DNA from: CAIUKX01 sp964580965
Lineage (GTDB): Bacteria; Bacteroidota; Bacteroidia; Flavobacteriales_D; Crocinitomicaceae
Direction of reading: 5' to 3'
NCBI GenBank assembly: GCA_964580965.1
Contig: CAZOLZ010000003.1
Span: 24,875 to 88,874 of the forward strand
DNA length: 64,000 nucleotides
The stretch's first letter is position 1; every line of letters begins with the position of its first letter. The notes beneath the pieces were generated by a model that did not search any database, had not been told where the DNA came from, and saw only the letters and a list, made by a program, of their open reading frames with translations. Position numbers and translations under genes: made by a program. Positions 58,302 through 64,000 of this stretch are shown here, in pieces.

Positions 58302-60107
58302 ATGAAAACTTTAAATCTTTTATTACTGTTTTTTTTGCTTTTCACTTTTTCTTATGGGCAAGAACTGCAATTGAATTGGTCTGAAAAAATGACTTTCAAA
58401 GCTAAAAAAAATGGTTTTTTTAAAGATTTCATAGGACAAAATAGTCAGTTTGTTTACTCAATAAATCAAACTCCTAGTGTAAGAAGAGCATCAAAGAGTA
58501 CGCCACCGATGAAAATACTTTTTTTTGACAAAAATGATTTTAAAAAAAAAGGAGAGTTAATTCTTTCTGGCTTTGGACAAGGTTATACAGACTGGGAGGT
58601 TGAATATAAAGGTTTGGTATATTTTTATTCTTGCGTTTTTGAAAATAAAGTTTTAATCTTTTGGAAAAAAGCCACAAAAGGAATGCAGACTATTTATGTG
58701 GAAACATTTGATGTTGAGCTTAAAAGACTTGAAAAGTTGAAGCAGGTATTTAATTTAGAAATTGATACTGATTTGAGAAGATCAAAAATATTTAATCGCT
58801 TTTTTTTAAAAGTCTTAACAAATGATAAGAATCCAAATCAAATTGTCATTGGTGCTGAAGTGCAGCAAAAAGATGACATAGCTTTGTTTAAATATGTTGA
58901 ATTAGATTTGAACTTAGAAAAAAAGTCAAAAGGTGAAATTCGTTTACCTGGTTTTCTTACTAAAAAGTCATCTGGACAGTATGGGAGTTATGATTTACAA
59001 GCGGATGGTCGTTTGTATATTTCTACTTATATTCTAACTGATCATGAAGAAATACAAGCTGCTAAAAAAGAAAAAAAGAGACTTCAAAGAAGCTATTGCG
59101 TAATGACAATATGGGACTTTGAAAATAATAATTTAATCGCTTTTGAATTGAAAGCTGAAGATAAAAACATCTATGATTTTAGTTACATTGTTTCAGATTC
59201 TGGTCTCAGTATTTACGGGTTTTTCTGCGATTTAAATAAAAATGAATTAGGAGGTAATATTCAAGGTGTTTTTTATACCAATTTACCTGCCGAAAATTTT
59301 GAATTTGATGCGTTAAATTATTCGTATTTCACTAAAGAACAGCTAGATGAACTGTTTAAAAATGATTTGTCAGCGAAAGCTCAAGATTCAAAACTAACAG
59401 TTAACAAAGAAAAAAAGACAAAACGAAAAAAAATTGCGGATGAATCTATTCCTGCTAACAATAAAATTGAATGGATAAATAAAAATGAAAGGGATGAAGT
59501 TATTTTATTCTTTTCAAAGATGTATAATTATTCAGTACAGGATTGCTCAACATCTTCAACTGGACAAACAACTTGTGTTACGAGATATTATTGTAGAAAA
59601 AGTGATGTAACTACATTAAAAATTTCGGATAAAGGAGATTTTATATGGGGATCACATATTGATAGAAGTATTACATATAGCGGAACAGATGTATACGATA
59701 TTTCAGTTGCTTCAACAGATGAAAATTATATTGTGTTTTATGGGTCTGCTTATAACAAAGCAGCAGGTAAGAAACAACAAAAAGCAAAGAAAAAGTCAGA
59801 GCTTAGAGACTATTTTGAATATGCTTTAATTAATAAGTCTAGTGGAGACGATATCGTTTTAAATTTTGAAGTGAATCCTCCTAAAACAAAACGATCAGCA
59901 ATTAAGTTAGTTAATATTTCAAATTTAACTGTCTTAAATAATGAGCTTTACCTCTATGATGTAAGGTATAAGCTTGATTTAATGAAATCTATGCCATTCT
60001 TTATAGGTGGAGCTGCATTTCCTCCATTAATTTTCATACCAATACTTGCTAGAAAGAATTTTGTCAAATCTTACGGCTACTTTGGAAAATTAAGTGCTAC
60101 CAATTAA
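58302..60107 (+). CDS. secreted protein of unknown function
   Basis: A 601-residue protein with a signal peptide ending SYGQ at about residue 20. The N-terminal half is a beta-rich region (GQGYTDWEVEYKGLVYFYS, KTIYVETFDVELKRLEK-like strands) which may be a propeller. A very lysine-rich linker (about 360-385: KLTVNKEKKTKRKKIADES) follows, then a Cys-containing segment (DCSTSSTGQTTCVTRYYC) and another lysine-rich stretch (KKQQKAKKKSELRDYFE). A hydrophobic stretch near the end (about 565-588) could be a hairpin in a membrane. No type IX domain. It is 12 bases after the UbiA-like gene and overlaps the convergent 60104 gene by 4 bases at the stops. Confidence 0.58.
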   Translation: MKTLNLLLLFFLLFTFSYGQELQLNWSEKMTFKAKKNGFFKDFIGQNSQFVYSINQTPSVRRASKSTPPMKILFFDKNDFKKKGELILSGFGQGYTDWEVEYKGLVYFYSCVFENKVLIFWKKATKGMQTIYVETFDVELKRLEKLKQVFNLEIDTDLRRSKIFNRFFLKVLTNDKNPNQIVIGAEVQQKDDIALFKYVELDLNLEKKSKGEIRLPGFLTKKSSGQYGSYDLQADGRLYISTYILTDHEEIQAAKKEKKRLQRSYCVMTIWDFENNNLIAFELKAEDKNIYDFSYIVSDSGLSIYGFFCDLNKNELGGNIQGVFYTNLPAENFEFDALNYSYFTKEQLDELFKNDLSAKAQDSKLTVNKEKKTKRKKIADESIPANNKIEWINKNERDEVILFFSKMYNYSVQDCSTSSTGQTTCVTRYYCRKSDVTTLKISDKGDFIWGSHIDRSITYSGTDVYDISVASTDENYIVFYGSAYNKAAGKKQQKAKKKSELRDYFEYALINKSSGDDIVLNFEVNPPKTKRSAIKLVNISNLTVLNNELYLYDVRYKLDLMKSMPFFIGGAAFPPLIFIPILARKNFVKSYGYFGKLSATN

Positions 60108-61435
60108 AAAAACTTACCTCTTTGAATAATGCGTTCAACCGGAACATGAATTGAACCAAAAGCCTCACGTGTATTTATTGAATCAATACTAAAACTGATT
60201 TTTGTTCCTTTGTTAATCCAAATACCATGATTATTATTTTCATTAGCAATCTTCGATGGATAATTACCAGAATAGAAAATGTAATAACCATCCTTTTTTG
60301 TTATTGATAAAGGGGGTGAAGTAAAAAAACGATAATAATTTTCCTCCTTACGTAGAATTCCTTTTTGAAAAAGGCGTTTTAAAAAATAATTCCCCTTTTG
60401 ATTAACTGAAAACAATAAAGAAAATCCAGGAACTTTGATGTCTCGTGTACTTTTAACTTCAATTAGATTGAATTCATCATCCATTTCTGTTTTTATATAT
60501 TCTTCTTGAATTGTATATAATCCCCCTTCTCGAAACGATAAATCTCCTTCCCATGCATCTAAAAATTCAACCATCGGGAAACTGATTTTATTTCCTGCTT
60601 TTACTAAAAATTTATACAATGGATCTTTATGAGAACGCCTAAATTTTTGAATATCTAAATGTATACTCAATAATTTATTTGTGTAAAATTTAGACGCCCA
60701 ACCTAAACCTTCTTCTTCTTTAAGTTTAATTTTTAGTGGTTTTTGATTTCGTACATAAGTCAACAATCTTAAGCTTGAAGAATCACTATCATGAGCAAAT
60801 AAAGCGGTTTCAATCCCCTGTTTTTTCAAAGTTTTCCAATTTGAATAGATGACCAACTTTTCTTCTTTAAATTGTTTCTCTTTTAAAAATGCTTCCCAAG
60901 AAGGTAATATCCCTCCTTTTTTTGCAAATAAAATTTGTTGAATTGGTTTTGAAACTTGAGATCCTTTATAAATAAATAACCAATTTTTATCATAGCTCAA
61001 ATAAGCTGACTCTTCTTTATAGGAATAAACTTTATGCTCGTAAATTAAGGTATCATTCAATCCAACTAATTTGTTTAACCGTTGAATACCTGGCATAACC
61101 TTATTACTATCACTAACTTCAATCATTACCCCCCAACTTCCTTCCTCATTAGCAAAGAAATAAACAGGCTTTTGAAGATTTAAACCATAACTTTTTCCTT
61201 GACTAAGTAGAAATTCCTGAGAAAAAAAGTCTCTAAATGGTATTTTGTTGTGATACAACATGCTATTTGTCTCATTAGCAAGATCTAAGAGATAGCATCT
61301 TCCTAAAAAGTCACCACTTGGAAGTCGATCAATAAAAGAAGGTACATCTTTCGATTGATTAAAGTATGGTTTAAAGTACAGAAAGCTTCCTACAGAGGCC
61401 GCAAGAATAAGTACAAATATAATTTTACGATACAT
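60104..61435 (-). CDS. membrane-anchored exported protein of unknown function
   Basis: A 443-residue protein with an N-terminal signal anchor (IIFVLILAASVGSFLYF) and a large outer part of mixed strands and helices. It has VPSFIDRLPSGDFLGRCYLL, followed by repeated beta segments such as KPVYFFANEEGSWGVMIEV and KLVIYSNWKTLKKQ. The theme of 'P-x-x-A/G-D-x-x-x-x-L-x-L' strand starts is weakly like the DUF4836-type protein directly upstream, so the two may be distant paralogs. Gap of 24 bases; probably one operon 64000-60104. Function unknown. Confidence 0.55.
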   Translation of the reverse strand: MYRKIIFVLILAASVGSFLYFKPYFNQSKDVPSFIDRLPSGDFLGRCYLLDLANETNSMLYHNKIPFRDFFSQEFLLSQGKSYGLNLQKPVYFFANEEGSWGVMIEVSDSNKVMPGIQRLNKLVGLNDTLIYEHKVYSYKEESAYLSYDKNWLFIYKGSQVSKPIQQILFAKKGGILPSWEAFLKEKQFKEEKLVIYSNWKTLKKQGIETALFAHDSDSSSLRLLTYVRNQKPLKIKLKEEEGLGWASKFYTNKLLSIHLDIQKFRRSHKDPLYKFLVKAGNKISFPMVEFLDAWEGDLSFREGGLYTIQEEYIKTEMDDEFNLIEVKSTRDIKVPGFSLLFSVNQKGNYFLKRLFQKGILRKEENYYRFFTSPPLSITKKDGYYIFYSGNYPSKIANENNNHGIWINKGTKISFSIDSINTREAFGSIHVPVERIIQRGKFF

Positions 61436-61459
61436 AGAGAATAACTGAGACTAAATCAA

Positions 61460-63352
61460 TTATTTTGAAAGCACATAAACACTGTTAATGATATCCAAAA
61501 CATGTTTGGCAGAATTAACTGATTTTTCGTTCATCGTATAAATTAGATCAAAAGTTGTTGAATTACGTTTCATTTTACCTGATTTGATTTCCATCACACC
61601 CGTTTTGTTCAGAATTGCTTCAACAACTTCCTGTTGTTTTGGTCTAAACATTTCACGTGGAAGTTTATCAATCGTTTGGGCCCAATCAATATAAGCATAA
61701 ATGAAACCTCCTTTTTTTATTTTTTTAGCTTCTTTTCCTTTTATTGCATCAACTCCATAACCATTTGAATGTTTAGTTGCCAAGTTTTCATCGTTCGTAA
61801 CAATTAAAAGTCCGTTTTTATTGATGAAATATAAAGGAACTGATTCGAATATTGCATTTTTATATACCCAATAGTCTCCTTTATTTTTCAATCTAGAAGT
61901 TAAACTTGAAATGTGCTTTAAAATCTTTTCTGGTATATCAGGTCTATCTGTAGATATACCAAATGTAAATAACGGCATATCTTCTTCTCCTTCTACTTCG
62001 TTCTCTTCGTATTCAAAAGTCTCTTCATCAAATTCGTATTCAATTTGTTTCGTTTTAACTTTTTGAATACCATTAAATGTAGCAAAGATTGTACCCTTAT
62101 ATGTATCGAATAAAGCGTCTTTATTAATGAAATTATCAAGCAATTCCAATGCCAATAATGAACTTGAAACTCTAGGGTCTTTCTGTTTTTCAAGTATAGG
62201 AACAATAATTTTAAATGATTGTTCGTAAGCTTCTCGTAAGTTCACATTGTAAGTAAAATGAATTGGACTTGATTTGTGAATGTATTTTAAAATATTTTTA
62301 TCAAATTTAGATTGATTTAATTTTTCATAAATTGAACCTAAAGCTTCCCCGTAATTTGATTCTAATTGGAAATCAATTGAATTTTCATTCAACATTAAAT
62401 CGCCTCTAATGATATTACCTGAATATAATTCATCAATCTCATTGTAAAGTTTTGGAAACATAGATTGAAAATTCCAAAAGCTTTGAGAACTTTTTAAATT
62501 TTTAGAATTATCTAAAAAGAAGACAGCTTCAGCGTTATGAGTTAATTGTTCATCAAATTGAGTTTCGACTGACTTTAAATTTATCTTTTTAATGAATAAT
62601 TCTTCGCAGATTTGGTATAAAAATTTCTTTTGAAACATCACTAAAACACTATCCTTAAACTCACTAAAGTTCATTTCATTCGGATTCTCAGTTGCTTTAG
62701 GAAATGCTTCATCAAGTGGAACTTCCTCAATATTTACAATCGAATCCATAACATCAGCATCAAATTCAACTTCTTCTAGAACAGCTTCGTTATCTTCTTT
62801 AGAATATAAATTTTCATCGTAGATATACTCTCTTAAATAATTAGGTTTTTCAAACCCTCTCGCATTCCAAGCGGAATCGGCATAATCTCTAACCATTTTT
62901 TTTAAAGGATCAACTCTCATTAATACAGCAATATTTCCTTTGATAATCAAATGATTTTGAAGTGAAGTATAAAATTCTGTTCCAGGAATTTCGTTTCTGA
63001 CTGAATCAAAATCATCAAATACAGTAAACAATTGTTCTTTGTTTGATATCGCAAAAGAAAAACCGGACACCTCAAATTTTGTATTTTTCCCGAAAAAAAC
63101 ATTTAATTTTTGATTGAAATCTATACCTGAATCTTTTAATGTTTTTCCAGAAGTTGAACCATCAAACAACTCAGTTTGTAATTCTTCCATAAATTGATAT
63201 TGCACCAATTCATCTAAGGAAACTTTTTGAAGAATAGCAACATTATTGATACTGAATACAGAAACCGCTTCTTTTGGGATAAAATCTTCTGAATTTTGAG
63301 CTTTTAAATTTAGAATTAAAAATAAGAAGATTAAAGTTGAAATTAATTTCAT
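61460..63352 (-). CDS. DUF4836-like exported protein
   Basis: A 630-residue protein with a signal peptide ending LKAQ at about residue 19. The mature part starts FIPKEAVSVFSINNVAILQK, the 'IPKxAxxVxxIN' opening of DUF4836/DUF3352-like proteins. Two very acidic stretches stand out, at about 180-225 (for example VLEEVEFDADVMDSIVNIEE) and about 440-460 (EFDEETFEYEENEVEGEEDM). The rest is alternating strands and amphipathic helices. No active site seen. It lies 1 base from the lipoprotein gene upstream. Likely periplasmic; function unknown. Confidence 0.62.
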   Translation of the reverse strand: MKLISTLIFLFLILNLKAQNSEDFIPKEAVSVFSINNVAILQKVSLDELVQYQFMEELQTELFDGSTSGKTLKDSGIDFNQKLNVFFGKNTKFEVSGFSFAISNKEQLFTVFDDFDSVRNEIPGTEFYTSLQNHLIIKGNIAVLMRVDPLKKMVRDYADSAWNARGFEKPNYLREYIYDENLYSKEDNEAVLEEVEFDADVMDSIVNIEEVPLDEAFPKATENPNEMNFSEFKDSVLVMFQKKFLYQICEELFIKKINLKSVETQFDEQLTHNAEAVFFLDNSKNLKSSQSFWNFQSMFPKLYNEIDELYSGNIIRGDLMLNENSIDFQLESNYGEALGSIYEKLNQSKFDKNILKYIHKSSPIHFTYNVNLREAYEQSFKIIVPILEKQKDPRVSSSLLALELLDNFINKDALFDTYKGTIFATFNGIQKVKTKQIEYEFDEETFEYEENEVEGEEDMPLFTFGISTDRPDIPEKILKHISSLTSRLKNKGDYWVYKNAIFESVPLYFINKNGLLIVTNDENLATKHSNGYGVDAIKGKEAKKIKKGGFIYAYIDWAQTIDKLPREMFRPKQQEVVEAILNKTGVMEIKSGKMKRNSTTFDLIYTMNEKSVNSAKHVLDIINSVYVLSK

Positions 63353-63353
63353 G

Positions 63354-64000
63354 TTATTGTTTATTTATTTGATTCAATTGTATCGTATTTTCTAACAATT
63401 TAGCATCCAGAATTAATGCATAAATATTCGTTTGAAGCATAATCGCTGTCTTGCTGGCTGAAAGTTTTGCGTTTTCGTTATCAAAAGTATTAATTATTCT
63501 ATCAAAACGAGTAACAGAAGTATATTTTCCGTTAGATAATTCTGCTATTTCTGAAGCATTTAAATTTCTTTGATTTTTAAGAATAACATTAGGAATAATT
63601 CGTTGAAATTTATTTTCTTCCCACAGGAACCATTTCTCAGGCATATTTTCTAAGTTTTTTACTAAGCCCTCAGATTCAATAATTGATTTTATAGCTTTTT
63701 CTAAAGCTGTAATACTTTGAAAGTCACATTGAAATTTAAAAATAAAGTCATCAAAATTATTTTCAACTTTTACATTTGTAATGCCTTCTTTGACATCTAA
63801 CAATTTTTTAATCCGTTCAATTTCATCTTGAATTTCAGTAACCGTGGGGATTTTTTCACCATTTAAGCTATCCAACGCTAAAATTGAATTGATTTTTAGT
63901 CTACTCGCACTTAGATTAACATTATATTTAAACGTTCCTGTCCCATCGTTATGAAGTGTTAGATCGTCAAAAATTTCAATGCAAGATGTCATTGAAAACA
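63354..64000 (-). CDS. putative lipoprotein (partial, N-terminus outside window)
   Basis: About 215 residues are visible and the frame stays open to the right edge (codons for F and S precede the ATG at 63992). The segment FSMTSC just before IEIFDD has the form of a lipobox, so the Cys is probably the lipidated residue and the signal peptide starts beyond the window. The mature part opens DDLTLHNDGTGTFKYNVNLS, then a region of helices (EIQDEIERIKKLLDVK) and strands, and ends IQLNQINKQ. It likely forms an exported complex or pathway with the two genes downstream. No family recognised. Confidence 0.6.
   Translation of the reverse strand, partial: FSMTSCIEIFDDLTLHNDGTGTFKYNVNLSASRLKINSILALDSLNGEKIPTVTEIQDEIERIKKLLDVKEGITNVKVENNFDDFIFKFQCDFQSITALEKAIKSIIESEGLVKNLENMPEKWFLWEENKFQRIIPNVILKNQRNLNASEIAELSNGKYTSVTRFDRIINTFDNENAKLSASKTAIMLQTNIYALILDAKLLENTIQLNQINKQ

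Noticed and set aside
1..64000. CRISPR arrays, insertion sequences, prophage genes or rRNA
   Set aside because: I found no regularly spaced repeats, transposase or integrase motifs, phage proteins or conserved rRNA segments. The only repeat structure of note is around the four-helix-bundle gene.

Overview
The window is AT-rich (roughly one third G+C) and looks like chromosomal DNA of a Bacteroidota bacterium, most likely order Flavobacteriales; a Crocinitomicaceae-like lineage is my guess, at low confidence. The evidence is a PorZ-type protein of the type IX secretion system, type IX C-terminal sorting domains, promoter boxes of the Bacteroidota form TAnnTTTG, and genes typical of the phylum (DUF4286, DUF2891, DUF4836-like). 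I see no transposase, prophage, plasmid function, rRNA or CRISPR array. Coding density is high and most genes are housekeeping.

Layout. 1-4225 (minus): recO (cut by the window edge), porZ, a methyltransferase and a DPM1-like glycosyltransferase, divergent from a YfhO-like membrane protein (4288-6369). A tRNA-Arg(TCG) with promoter and terminator follows at 6431-6504. 6554-13109 (minus) holds surface-glycan genes: a GT2, a GT9, a GT22-like membrane glycosyltransferase and an LtaS-like membrane sulfatase, plus one unknown secreted protein. 13268-18275 (plus) has a lipoprotein, an ECF sigma factor operon, a fused lycopene cyclase/beta-carotene dioxygenase and a VOC protein. 18290-21910 (minus) has a DUF2891 lipoprotein, dxr, a DEDD exonuclease and a small secreted protein. 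22131-28297 (plus) is purQ-purD-CorC-like-propeller-HAD, then yceI and a second HAD. 28326-45420 (minus) holds metF, ispD, rsmA, the scoA/scoB pair split by a four-helix-bundle gene, PBP1A, the rod-shape cluster mreB-mreC-mreD-mrdA-rodA, purH and a secreted trypsin-like protease. 45522-60107 (plus) has an orphan response regulator, dCMP deaminase, CtpA, hemL, a SulP transporter, a YfiM-like protein, tatA-gatA-MltD, an LPS-core-type GT2/GT9 pair, a UbiA-like protein and an unknown secreted protein. 60104-64000 (minus) holds three exported proteins of unknown role, the last one cut by the window edge.

How it fits together. Dxr and IspD feed the MEP isoprenoid pathway; the CrtY-Blh fusion would turn lycopene into beta-carotene and then retinal, which implies a microbial rhodopsin elsewhere in the genome. 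The mre/mrd/rodA cluster with PBP1A and a LysM transglycosylase builds and remodels the wall. PorZ and the sorting domains show type IX secretion. Several glycosyltransferases, the YfhO-like protein and the LtaS-like protein point to decoration of lipids or glycans at the envelope.

The strongest points for a second look are the CrtY-Blh fusion and its apparent lack of an ATG/GTG/TTG start, the four-helix-bundle cassette inside scoAB flanked by perfect 14-bp inverted repeats, the GT2/YfhO and LtaS-like genes that resemble a Gram-positive teichoic-acid toolkit, and several genes whose -7 box lies only 3-6 bases before the ATG.
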